From Stigmatella erecta (GTDB taxonomy: Bacteria; Myxococcota; Myxococcia; Myxococcales; Myxococcaceae): a stretch of 64,000 nt of DNA. Under the pieces are notes generated by a model. The model did not search any database and was not told the DNA's origin. It saw nothing but the letters and a program-made list of their open reading frames with translations. The stretch is taken from NCBI RefSeq assembly GCF_900111745.1, contig NZ_FOIJ01000012.1:185362-249361 (forward strand). The letters are read 5' to 3'. Positions 11,047 to 19,587 of the stretch are shown here, piece by piece (the stretch's first letter is position 1; each line of letters opens with the position of its first letter). The translations under genes were made by a program, and so were the position numbers.

Positions 11047-14000
11047 CTACCGCGAGAACAGCCGGCGGCGGCTCAGCACCACCATGCCGAGCATCAGCAG
11101 CGGCATGAGCGGACCGGCGCCGGAGTCGGTGGCGCAACCGCAGCCCTCGTCCCCGTCGTCATCGCCGTCACCGTCGCCATCGCCGTCGCCATCGCCGCCG
11201 CCGGTCTTCGCCGTCACCGTGATGGAGACCGTGTCCTCGCTGCTCAGGCCCTTCGCGTCCGTCACCTTGAAGGTGAAGGTGAGCACCGTGTCGGCGTCCA
11301 CATCCGGCGCGGTGAAGGTGGCCCCGGCGGCGTCCGCCCCCGTGAGCGTCACCGTGGGGCCGGCCGTCTGCGTCCAGGCGTACGTCAGCGCATCACCGTC
11401 CGGATCCGTGGCGGTCCCGGCCAGGCGCACCTCCGTGCCCTCCTGCACGCTCTGGTCGGCGCCCGCATCGGCCACCGGCGCGCGGTTCACATCGCGCACG
11501 GTGATGGTCACCGTGCTGGGCTCGGAGGAGGCGTTTCCGTCGCTGACCACCAGGCTGAAGGTCAGCTCCGTGTCCGCCGCCACCTCCGGCGCCGTGAAGG
11601 TGGGGTTGGCCACCGTGGCGTCGCTGAGCGCCGCCGCGGGCCCGGCCGTCTGGGTCCACGCGTACGTCAGCGTGTCGCCATCCGCGTCCGTGCCGCTGCC
11701 CGCCAGCGTCACCTGGGTGCGCTCATCCACCGTCTGCGCAGGGCCCGCGTTGGCCACCGGCGCGCGGTTGTCGCTGGCCACGGTGATGGTCACCGTGTCG
11801 GAGCTCGTCAGCGTTCCGTCGCTCACCGTGAGCTGGAAGGTGAGGGCCGTGTCGGCCTCCACTTCCGGCGCCGTGAAGGTGGGCTTGGCGGCCGTGGCGC
11901 CGCTGAGCGTCACCGCCGGGCCCGCCGTCTGGGTCCACGCGTACGTCAGCGTGTTGCCGTCCGGATCCGAGGAGGCACTGCCATCCAGCGTCACCTCGGC
12001 GCGCTCGTTCACCGTCTGGTCCGGGCCCGCGTTGGCCACCGGCGCGCGGTTCACGTTGCGCACGGTGATGTTCACCGTGTCGGCGGCGCTGGCCGCCGTG
12101 CCGTCGCTCACCTTGAGGCTGAAGGTGAGCGTGGTGTTGGCCGTCACGTCCGGCGCGGTGAAGGTGGGGCTGGCGGCCGTGGCGCTGCTGAGCGTCACCG
12201 CCGGGCCCGCCGTCTGGGTCCACGCGTACGTCAGCGTGTCGCCATCCGCGTCCGTGCCGCTGCCCGCCAGCGTCACCGTGGCGCCCTCGTCCACCGTCTG
12301 GTCCGGGCCCGCGTTGGCCACCGGCGTACGGTTCACGTTGCGCACGGTGATGACCACCGTGTCGGCGGCGCTGGTCAGCGTGCCGTCGCTCACGGTCAGG
12401 CTGAAGGTCAGCTCCGTGTTGGCCGTCACCTCCGGCGCCGTGAAGGTGGGCCGGACGGCCGTGGCGCTGCTGAGCGTCACCGCTGGGCCCGCCGTCTGGG
12501 TCCACGCGTACGTCAACGTGTTGCCGTCCGGATCCGAGGAGGCGCTGCCGTTCAGCGTCACCGTGGTGCGCTCATCCACCGCCGCGTCCGCGCCCGCGTT
12601 GGCCACCGGCGCGCGGTTCACGTTGTTCACGGTGATGGTCACCGTGTCGGAGTTCGTGAGCGACCCATCGCTCACCGTGAGCCGGAAGGTGAGCGCGGTG
12701 CTGGCCGTCACCTCCGGAGCGGTGAAGGTGGGGCTGGCGGTGTTCGCGCCAGTGAGCGTCGCGGTGGGGCCGGCCGTCTGGGTCCACGCGTACGTCAGCG
12801 CGCTGCCCTCGGGGTCCGACGAGCCCGTGCCATCCAGCGTCACCAGGGTGCGCTCGTCCACCGTCTGGTCCGGGCCCGCGTTGGCCACCGGCGGGGTATT
12901 GGCCACGCACTGCTGGGTCTCCGCCGTCAGCTTGCTGAAGGGCGTGTTGGTGAGGCCCGAGAAGCTGATGTTGTTCACATCCCAGCCCACCGAGCCCACC
13001 GCCAGGTCCGTGCCGATGCGGAAGCGGATCCGCACGGTCTGGCCCGCGAACGACGAGCCCAGGTTGACGGTGGCGGGAATCCACGCCGGGTAGCCCGGGC
13101 TCACGCCCGAGAAGGCCTCGCGCAGTTCCAGGGGGTTGTCGCCGCCCGCCTCGAGGACCGCGTCGTAGCCCGGCGACGCCTGGGCGCCGATGTCCGCCCA
13201 CGTCTGGCCGCCGTCCGTGCTGATCTCGATGACGCCGCCGTCGAAGAAGTACAGGTCACCGAAGTCATCGATGCCGTACTCGAAGGCGTAGCGGTGATCG
13301 AACGTGAAGCTGAAGCTCCCCGAGGCCGAGACCTGCAGCGACGGCGAGATGAGGTAGATGTCCGCCGTCTCGGGCGCGTCCACGCCGTAGAAGTAGTGCT
13401 CGTCGGCGGTCTCCTCGTACCGGAACCAGGGGTAGTAGTCGCCCAGGTTGGGATCCCGTCCCACGGTCCAGGCGCTCACGTTGGCCTCGAAGTCATCCGA
13501 GGCGGAGGCGTTCAGGACATCGTCCGTGTTGGCACGCACCTGGAAAGCCGCCGTCCGGTCGCCCGGGATGGACTGGTCCGCATCGCGGTAGGCGACCTGG
13601 AAGGTGAGGATGCGCACCTCCTGAGGGCCATTGAGCGACACGCCCACGTTCACGGAGGCAGAGGAGAACGGCTGGATGGCCGGGAAGGTGAGCAGGCCCC
13701 CGTTGGCCAGGGTGACGCCCGCATCCGGGCTCGTCACGGTGGCGGTGGTCGCGTTCACCGTCGCATCGCCGGTGTTGTAGAGGGTCAGGCGGATGACGCC
13801 GCTCTCGCCGTTGTCGAGGACGCCGTCCTCGTCGCAGGTGCCCTCGTTCTCGATGAGCTCGGCCCCGCCCAGCTCCACGTCCTTGCCGGTGAGGAAGCTC
13901 TCCACCACGCCCGCGTGCGTCGTCGAGCCAGCCGAGGGCGCCACGGCGCGCAGACCCGCGCCACGGCGGGCGAAGGCCGCGTAGATGAGCTTGAAGTCCG

Positions 14001-16467
14001 CCGGGTCACCCAGGTACGCGGCCGCCAGGATGGCGTCACGCGCCTCGATGAAGGTCGGTGAGGGCGGGGTCAGCTTGTAGCCCGCCACGATGTAGGCCTT
14101 CATCCGCTGCTGAGCCTGCGCGAACGTCAGGCGCGGCTTGTCCTTGAGCAGGGAGGTATAGGCCTCCCAGAGCATCGAGGCCCACACCTCGCCGGCGTTG
14201 TGGTACTCGGCGTTGTTGCTGCCCACCAGGTCCGGGTTGATGGGGGCGGTGGCCGGCAGGGCCACGCCCGCCTGGATGTGCTTGAAGGTCAGCGGGTTGC
14301 GGCTGAAGTCCGACGAGTACGGGTAGCGGCGCAGGCCGAAGTAGTACCCATCGTTGCCTCCGCCACCGGAGACGTAGCCCGCGACGGCGTAGGCGCCCTT
14401 GAAGCCCTCGTTGCCCGGCAGGGCCTCGTCCGACTCCCGCGCCATCATCAGCAGCGCGTGCATGTCGGCCCAGCCCTCGCCCATGGAGCGGCCCTGGTTG
14501 TTCGACAGGCCGTTGCCGTTGGCGACGAGGCGGTTGCTGATGTAGTGGCCCCACTCGTGCGCCACGATGCTGTTGTCGATCGAGCCGTCGCGGTAGGGCG
14601 CCGCCTCGCGGAACATCACCGCCGACACCGGGCCGCCGCTCAGCGCGCCCTTGATGGTGGCCCCATCGGCCTGGCTCAGCGACAGGGTGGGCGTGGTGAT
14701 GGACGGGTCGGTGCCGCCCAGGCCCGGCGCGGGCCCCGCGGCATTGTTGGCGATGAGGACGCCGATGGCCCCGGCGGCCTGGGCGTTCAGCGCCTTGACG
14801 GCGAAGTTGCAGCTGCCACGGTCGATGAGGGCGATGTTGCCCGCCACCGCGGCGGCGTTGGCGAACGGCGTCTCGCAGCCATCCGTGGGGGAGGCCCCGC
14901 CCGCGTCCTGCACGAGCACGATGTTGCCCGAGACGCTGAAGGCCGTGGGCCCGAAGTCGGCCACGCCCGGCGTGTACTCACCCGCGATGGAGCCCGGAGC
15001 GGTCACCGTGAAGGTGGTCGCCGTGTTCGGGGTGAACAGGTACATCTGCATGCGCGGCGAGGCACCGTCCGCCGGCGTGGACATGTTGGCGTTGTTCAGC
15101 CCGCTGGAGTCCTGCGCCTCGGCCCGGAGGCTGTCGTTGCCAAAGCCGCCCCGGCCGAAGTTGTCCTCCTGCGCGTTACCCGCCGCCTCGGTGAAGCCCG
15201 AGTCGTAGTACCAGTCGTGGAAGAAGTTGTTGGCGAAGAAGAGCTGGGTGATCGCCGCCATCTGCTGGCCCGTGGTGGCGTCCGGCTCCTGGGTCACGTC
15301 GTAGACGCGGTCGAACACCTTGGGCGCGGTGACGGAGGCGCGGAAGTCCACGTCATCCAGGCCGTCGTCGCCCGAGATGTCGGCATACGCGTCCACGTTG
15401 TTGCCCACGGTCTCGGTCGCGTTGGCCGGCAGCCAGGGGTCATTGCGGCTGAAGGGCGCGTTCTGCAGGGTGACGAGGCTGGGAGCAACGAAGGGCGGCT
15501 GGTAGCCATCCGGCGTGCCCGTGGGGTGGGGCGTGCCCACCGTGCCCTGCGGACCATCGTCCGGCAGGAAGGGCGCCGTGCTCTGCGCCCACACGCGGTA
15601 GGAGAAGGCGTCGGAGACAGTCAGGTTGTTGCGGAAGAGCACCCGGCCGTTGTCCGCGGCGATGACGTAGGCGTAGTAGTCGCCCTCGGACGAGCCCGCC
15701 GCGCCGGTGTTCAGCTCCACGTACCAGGCGGGCACCAGCCGCTCGGCCAGCGGGAAGAAGACCTGCTTCACGCGCGCCGGCACCATCATCTTCGCCGAGT
15801 AGCGGGCGTTGGAGGCGGCGGTGAAGCGGTAGGAGGTGTAGGGGCCCTGCGCCTTGCCCACCGCCTCGAGGCTGATGGCGTCGATGGCCTGGCCGTTGAG
15901 GTCCTCGTAGGCCGCGGAGATGGCGCGCGGGGCATCCAGCGTGAAGCGCAGCTTGCGGCCCTTCGTGCCGGGCGAGGCATGCGAGGAGAAGGAGCCCGAG
16001 AGCGAGATCAGCTCGTGCCGGTCGTTCAGCGCCAGCGTGAGCGCGCTGCGGAACACCTCGATGCCGTCCAGCTGCTGCTGGAAGGTCACCAGCGAGGCGT
16101 CACGTCCCGGGAGCAGCGGATGCACGCTCGCGGGCGCCGACTGCGCTACCTCGGCCGACAGGTTGTAGAGCGGGGCCACCCGGCCCAGGTGCACGCGCGC
16201 GGCCTGCTCCGGCGACATGCGCCGCAGGGCCGACTGGAGCCGCTCGTCGACCGCCGATCGATTTCCCCACAGGAACGCGGAATCCCCCGCCCGCGTCCCA
16301 AACCGGGAAACGCGCAAGCCCGAAGACTGCGCCTGGACATGGCTGTCCTTGCGCAGAGACGACGCGCCCTTTGGAGACGCATCAATATTGGGAAGATCCT
16401 TCCCATTTGCTGCCGTCCCCGAGACGGCAAGCACCAGGCCTGACAAGGCCGAAACCCATTGCTTCAC
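11047..16467 (-). CDS. Secreted M36 (fungalysin-type) metalloprotease with six Ig/PKD-like repeats and MYXO-CTERM tail
   Basis: A 1806-aa exported protein starting at GTG 16467 behind AGGGG. Order of parts: signal peptide (about 1-22); FTP/propeptide region; M36 catalytic domain interrupted by a PA insert (about 490-600); zinc motif HEWGHYIS near residue 636. Next comes a beta-sandwich region with Asp-rich motifs (about 900-1190), then six tandem Ig/PKD/cadherin-like repeats beginning VANAGPDQTVDE (about 1193-1752). A (GD)n linker follows. The end is a Cys-containing GCGCATDSG, a hydrophobic helix and RRRLFSR, the MYXO-CTERM sorting-signal pattern that anchors or processes proteins at the myxobacterial surface. 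It is probably a predatory or nutritional protease. A strong terminator follows. Confidence 0.93.
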   Translation of the reverse strand: MKQWVSALSGLVLAVSGTAANGKDLPNIDASPKGASSLRKDSHVQAQSSGLRVSRFGTRAGDSAFLWGNRSAVDERLQSALRRMSPEQAARVHLGRVAPLYNLSAEVAQSAPASVHPLLPGRDASLVTFQQQLDGIEVFRSALTLALNDRHELISLSGSFSSHASPGTKGRKLRFTLDAPRAISAAYEDLNGQAIDAISLEAVGKAQGPYTSYRFTAASNARYSAKMMVPARVKQVFFPLAERLVPAWYVELNTGAAGSSEGDYYAYVIAADNGRVLFRNNLTVSDAFSYRVWAQSTAPFLPDDGPQGTVGTPHPTGTPDGYQPPFVAPSLVTLQNAPFSRNDPWLPANATETVGNNVDAYADISGDDGLDDVDFRASVTAPKVFDRVYDVTQEPDATTGQQMAAITQLFFANNFFHDWYYDSGFTEAAGNAQEDNFGRGGFGNDSLRAEAQDSSGLNNANMSTPADGASPRMQMYLFTPNTATTFTVTAPGSIAGEYTPGVADFGPTAFSVSGNIVLVQDAGGASPTDGCETPFANAAAVAGNIALIDRGSCNFAVKALNAQAAGAIGVLIANNAAGPAPGLGGTDPSITTPTLSLSQADGATIKGALSGGPVSAVMFREAAPYRDGSIDNSIVAHEWGHYISNRLVANGNGLSNNQGRSMGEGWADMHALLMMARESDEALPGNEGFKGAYAVAGYVSGGGGNDGYYFGLRRYPYSSDFSRNPLTFKHIQAGVALPATAPINPDLVGSNNAEYHNAGEVWASMLWEAYTSLLKDKPRLTFAQAQQRMKAYIVAGYKLTPPSPTFIEARDAILAAAYLGDPADFKLIYAAFARRGAGLRAVAPSAGSTTHAGVVESFLTGKDVELGGAELIENEGTCDEDGVLDNGESGVIRLTLYNTGDATVNATTATVTSPDAGVTLANGGLLTFPAIQPFSSASVNVGVSLNGPQEVRILTFQVAYRDADQSIPGDRTAAFQVRANTDDVLNASASDDFEANVSAWTVGRDPNLGDYYPWFRYEETADEHYFYGVDAPETADIYLISPSLQVSASGSFSFTFDHRYAFEYGIDDFGDLYFFDGGVIEISTDGGQTWADIGAQASPGYDAVLEAGGDNPLELREAFSGVSPGYPAWIPATVNLGSSFAGQTVRIRFRIGTDLAVGSVGWDVNNISFSGLTNTPFSKLTAETQQCVANTPPVANAGPDQTVDERTLVTLDGTGSSDPEGSALTYAWTQTAGPTATLTGANTASPTFTAPEVTASTALTFRLTVSDGSLTNSDTVTITVNNVNRAPVANAGADAAVDERTTVTLNGSASSDPDGNTLTYAWTQTAGPAVTLSSATAVRPTFTAPEVTANTELTFSLTVSDGTLTSAADTVVITVRNVNRTPVANAGPDQTVDEGATVTLAGSGTDADGDTLTYAWTQTAGPAVTLSSATAASPTFTAPDVTANTTLTFSLKVSDGTAASAADTVNITVRNVNRAPVANAGPDQTVNERAEVTLDGSASSDPDGNTLTYAWTQTAGPAVTLSGATAAKPTFTAPEVEADTALTFQLTVSDGTLTSSDTVTITVASDNRAPVANAGPAQTVDERTQVTLAGSGTDADGDTLTYAWTQTAGPAAALSDATVANPTFTAPEVAADTELTFSLVVSDGNASSEPSTVTITVRDVNRAPVADAGADQSVQEGTEVRLAGTATDPDGDALTYAWTQTAGPTVTLTGADAAGATFTAPDVDADTVLTFTFKVTDAKGLSSEDTVSITVTAKTGGGDGDGDGDGDGDDDGDEGCGCATDSGAGPLMPLLMLGMVVLSRRRLFSR
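11211..12888 (-). repeat. Six tandem ~280-bp repeats encoding Ig/PKD-like domains
   Basis: Six consecutive copies of about 93 residues each contain TLTYAWTQTAGP and PTFTAPEV/DV, and are near identical in DNA across long blocks. For example, the stretch encoding TYAWTQTAGPAVTLS recurs almost unchanged in copies 2 to 4. The similarity points to recent internal duplication or gene conversion, so copy number may vary between strains. Confidence 0.92.
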
Positions 16468-16612
16468 GGTCTACCCCTGTGGAGAAAAAACGGTACGTCA
16501 CCGTCCCCTGGCACAAACCCCAGGCACCATCCGCCCAGAGTGCGCAGACACCAGGGACGGGCAAGTGTACGCAATGTGACGTCCCGGTAAAAGTCACCCC
16601 GGGAAATAATGG

Positions 16613-17623
16613 CTAACGCGTTGGCTGCGGTGCGGGGAGATAACCCGGCACCGGCCCCGTGGCCTCGGCCTGAGGGGCCTGAATGTCGACCTGAAGCTTT
16701 TCAAGCGCAGCTGTGTTTGTCTTGAATTGAGCTTGTTCCTGGAGTTTCTCGGTGTATGCGCTGACACGCGCCTCCCGCCGCTCGCGGGTGAGCCGGGTGC
16801 GTAACATCGATGACACAGCCTCCAGGGGCTGGTTTCGCTCGGGGCGCACGTCGGTCAGCTTCAGCAGATGAAAGCCTTTGGGGGACTCCACCACGGCCGA
16901 GGTCTCCCCCACGCGCTGAAGCTTGCCCGCCGCGGCGGCCACCTCGGGCCCCAGCTTTTCCTTCAATTCCCCGGTGGTGACGAGGTGGGTGTCCGCGCTG
17001 GCGGGCTTCGCCTCCGGGTTGCCCGAGGCCTCCCCCACCAGCGCATCGAAGCCATCGAAGTCCAGCGGCTGGAGCTTGCGCGCCTTGTCCAGCAGCGCCT
17101 GGGCCTGCTTCTTCTTCGCGGCGCGATCAGCGCTTCCCGCCGGGGCGGGCACCAGCAGGTGCGAGTAGCGCCAGCGCGCCGGGGAGACGAACTCGGCCTT
17201 GTTCGTCTCGTAATAGGTGGCGATGTCCTCGGGGGTCACCGGGGCCGCCTGCTCCTCGAATTCCTTGTGCAGCAGCCGCTGCACCATGGCGCGCTTGGCC
17301 GCCTCGAGCACCTCGGGATCCTGGTCCAGCCCCCGGCGCCGCGCCTCCTGAACGAAGAGCTCGAAGCGCGCCAGCCCCTCGGCGTACTCCCGCCGCTGCT
17401 CCACCGACTGCACCCGGGTGCGTGCGGCGGGGTTCATCTGCGAGATGTACGTCTGGAGTTGCTCCAGGGTGATGGCGCCGCCCTGGAACGAGACCACCGG
17501 CGTGCCCTTCCCCTGCGCGGCCGGCGGGGACGAGGCGCTCCCGGCCGCAGGGCCTTCTTTGCCACAGCCAGAGAACAGGAGAACCGAGAGGGCAGAAACC
17601 GAGAGCAGGGGGCGAAGGCGCAT
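16613..17623 (-). CDS. Parvulin-type peptidyl-prolyl isomerase lipoprotein (SurA/PrsA-like)
   Basis: A 336-aa lipoprotein starting at ATG 17623, which gives MRLRPLL and the lipobox LLFSGC (Cys about residue 20). Upstream in-frame starts would bury the signal. A SurA-N-like helical chaperone region follows (about 50-140, including ARFELFVQEARRRGLDQD). A PpiC parvulin domain comes next (about 150-265), from WRYSHLLV to KGFHLLKLTDVRPE, and a basic C-terminal coiled helix ends the protein. It probably folds exported or outer-membrane proteins. It lies 145 bp upstream of the large secreted protease on the same strand, so it could help that protein fold; this is inference. Confidence 0.88.
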   Translation of the reverse strand: MRLRPLLSVSALSVLLFSGCGKEGPAAGSASSPPAAQGKGTPVVSFQGGAITLEQLQTYISQMNPAARTRVQSVEQRREYAEGLARFELFVQEARRRGLDQDPEVLEAAKRAMVQRLLHKEFEEQAAPVTPEDIATYYETNKAEFVSPARWRYSHLLVPAPAGSADRAAKKKQAQALLDKARKLQPLDFDGFDALVGEASGNPEAKPASADTHLVTTGELKEKLGPEVAAAAGKLQRVGETSAVVESPKGFHLLKLTDVRPERNQPLEAVSSMLRTRLTRERREARVSAYTEKLQEQAQFKTNTAALEKLQVDIQAPQAEATGPVPGYLPAPQPTR

Positions 17624-17766
17624 GGGACAGGGCACCTCGCTAGCACCCTGCCCCAGGGGCATCAAGGCACCCCCCCGCGATTGCTCGGAGGGCCCCCGGC
17701 CGGTCCCGGACATTCTCAGGCACTTTCAGACCTGGCTGTGTTTCCCGGATTGGTTAGAATATCTCC

Positions 17767-18438
17767 ATGCTCAAACTAATCATCGGTTCAAAGTCTTACC
17801 GTGGCGTCCTGCTCTCTGCCTTCACCGTGGCCGCGTGTGGTCCCGCGGACGCTCCGGAGGCCGGCTCGCCGGCCCCCTCGCAGGCCACGGCCGCCCTGGC
17901 GGACCCGCCCGCCTGTGCCTCCCTGCCCGCGACGCTGACCGTTCACGGCGAGGCGAACTGGACGATCGAGTGCTCGTCGTCCGCCACCTACACGGATCCG
18001 GGCGCGCAGGCCGTCGACGGGTGCGGCAACGCCCTGACGGTCAACACGTACAACTCCGGCCAGAACCCCACGCCCAAGGAGCCGGGCCCGAACCCCAAGG
18101 TCGAGGGCGACTACGCGGTGTCCTACTGGGCGCAGCCGCCGGGCGGGCACGCGGTGGCCGCCACCCGCTGGGTCAAGGTCGATGACCGCACGGCCCCCAC
18201 GCTGGCGCTCAAGGGCGCGGCCCACATCGTCCACACCTGCAACCGCCCGTTCGTGGATCCCGGCGCCGAGGCCACCGACGCGTGCTACGGCACCCTCTCG
18301 CACGTCATCTGGCGCACCGGCGAGGTGAACGGCTGGGCCGAGGGCACCTACACGATTACCTACACGCTCACGGATCCGGGCGGCAACGTGGCCACCCCGG
18401 TGACGCGCACCGTGGAAGTCGTCGATTGCCCCTGGTAG
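17767..18438 (+). CDS. Lipoprotein with two DUF5011/Ig-like domains
   Basis: A 223-aa lipoprotein with lipobox FTVAAC (Cys about residue 24). Two related beta-sandwich units follow: one with ATYTDPGAQAVDGCGN, the other with RPFVDPGAEATDACYGTL and GTYTITYTLTDPGGNVA. Both fit the DUF5011/bacterial Ig-like pattern. Paired cysteines in each unit suggest disulfides. It is probably a surface-exposed structural or adhesive protein and I assign no activity. The ribosome site before ATG 17767 is weak. It converges on the argE-like gene with a nine-base gap. Confidence 0.75.
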   Translation: MLKLIIGSKSYRGVLLSAFTVAACGPADAPEAGSPAPSQATAALADPPACASLPATLTVHGEANWTIECSSSATYTDPGAQAVDGCGNALTVNTYNSGQNPTPKEPGPNPKVEGDYAVSYWAQPPGGHAVAATRWVKVDDRTAPTLALKGAAHIVHTCNRPFVDPGAEATDACYGTLSHVIWRTGEVNGWAEGTYTITYTLTDPGGNVATPVTRTVEVVDCPW

Positions 18439-18447
18439 CCCCCCGCC

Positions 18448-19587
18448 TCAGGGCGTGCCGCAGAAGCGCGTGATGGCCTGGGCGAGCGCGGACTCGCAGC
18501 GCACCAGGTCCTCCACCGGCACGTACTCCCCGGTCTGGTGCGCCACCCGGATGTCTCCCGGGCCGAACACCACCGCCTCGGCCCCCAGCTCCGTGAGCTG
18601 CGGGGCCTCGGTGCCGAAGGAGACGGTGCCCGGCGCGTTGCCGGACACCTCCGCCAGGAAGCGCACCACGTCCGCCTCCGCCCGCGTGCTCACGCCCCGG
18701 TCCATCCGCAGCACGCGGATGCGCGCCTCGTAGCCCGGCTCCTGCTTCACCAGTTCCTGGCGGATGCGCTCCAGCATCTCCGCCACCCGCTCCGGGGACT
18801 GGCCCGGAATCGGCCGCCACTCCACCGTGAAGCGGCACGCCCCGGGGATGACGTTCTTCGCCTTGCCCCCCTGGATGAGCCCCACGTTCACCGTGGTGAA
18901 GGGCGGCTCGAAGCCCGGGTCCCGCTCCTCGCGCAGCGTGGTGTACGCCAGCGCCTCCAGCCGGTGCAGGAAGCGCCCGGCGCGGAAGATGGCCGAGGCG
19001 CCCGACTCCGGGTACGCGCTGTGCCCCTCCTTGCCCTGCACCTCCACCTCGGCGAGGCAGTAGCCCTTGTTGGCCCGGATGGGCGTCAGCCGCGTGGGCT
19101 CCCCCACGATGGCGTGCCGCGCCCGCCCCAGCCCCGCCTCCACCAGCCTTTTCGCGCCCACGAGCCCCACCTCCTCGTCCGCGGTGAGCACCACCATCAG
19201 TGGCGCGCGCAGGTTCGTGGCGTGGGTGGCCGCGTGGAGCGCGCAGGCGATGAAGCCCTTGGTGTCACACGCGCCGCGTGCGTACAGCCGCCCGTCCTTC
19301 TCCGTCAGCCTCAGCGCGTCCGTCCACGCCGCGTCATAGGGGACGCAGTCCGAGTGCCCCACCAGCGCGAGCGCCGCGCGCCCCTCGTCCCCGCCCTTCA
19401 CCGCCACCAGGTTCACCTTCTCCACGCCCGCCTCGTCCGTGTAGCGCTGGCGCTGCGCGGAGAAGCCCGCCCGCTCCAGGTGCTGCTGCGCGGAGTCGAT
19501 GAGCGGCGCGTTGGGACGCGAGGAGGTGGTGTCCAGCGCCACCAGCTCCGTCAGGGTGGCGCGCAGCGCGGGCAGGGTGTCGTTCAC
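18448..19587 (-). CDS. M20-family deacylase, ArgE (acetylornithine deacetylase)-like
   Basis: A 379-aa zinc hydrolase of the M20/ArgE/DapE family. Metal-site motifs are GHSDCVP, GACDTKGF (near residue 108), TADEEVGLVGA with the catalytic/metal Glu pair (near 137) and VGEPT. A dimerisation domain holds KGKEGHSAYPE-type sequence (VQGKEGHSAYP). ArgE removes acetyl from N-acetylornithine in arginine synthesis. This gene begins at GTG 19587, overlapping the stop of hutF by four bases (GTGA), so the two are translationally coupled. That context raises the alternative that it acts on N-formyl- or other N-acyl-glutamate in histidine breakdown. The substrate is undecided. Confidence 0.85.
   Translation of the reverse strand: MNDTLPALRATLTELVALDTTSSRPNAPLIDSAQQHLERAGFSAQRQRYTDEAGVEKVNLVAVKGGDEGRAALALVGHSDCVPYDAAWTDALRLTEKDGRLYARGACDTKGFIACALHAATHATNLRAPLMVVLTADEEVGLVGAKRLVEAGLGRARHAIVGEPTRLTPIRANKGYCLAEVEVQGKEGHSAYPESGASAIFRAGRFLHRLEALAYTTLREERDPGFEPPFTTVNVGLIQGGKAKNVIPGACRFTVEWRPIPGQSPERVAEMLERIRQELVKQEPGYEARIRVLRMDRGVSTRAEADVVRFLAEVSGNAPGTVSFGTEAPQLTELGAEAVVFGPGDIRVAHQTGEYVPVEDLVRCESALAQAITRFCGTP

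Noticed and set aside
11211..12888. Regular repeat array considered as a CRISPR array.
   Set aside because: Units are about 280 bp, code for protein in one frame and have no unique spacers.
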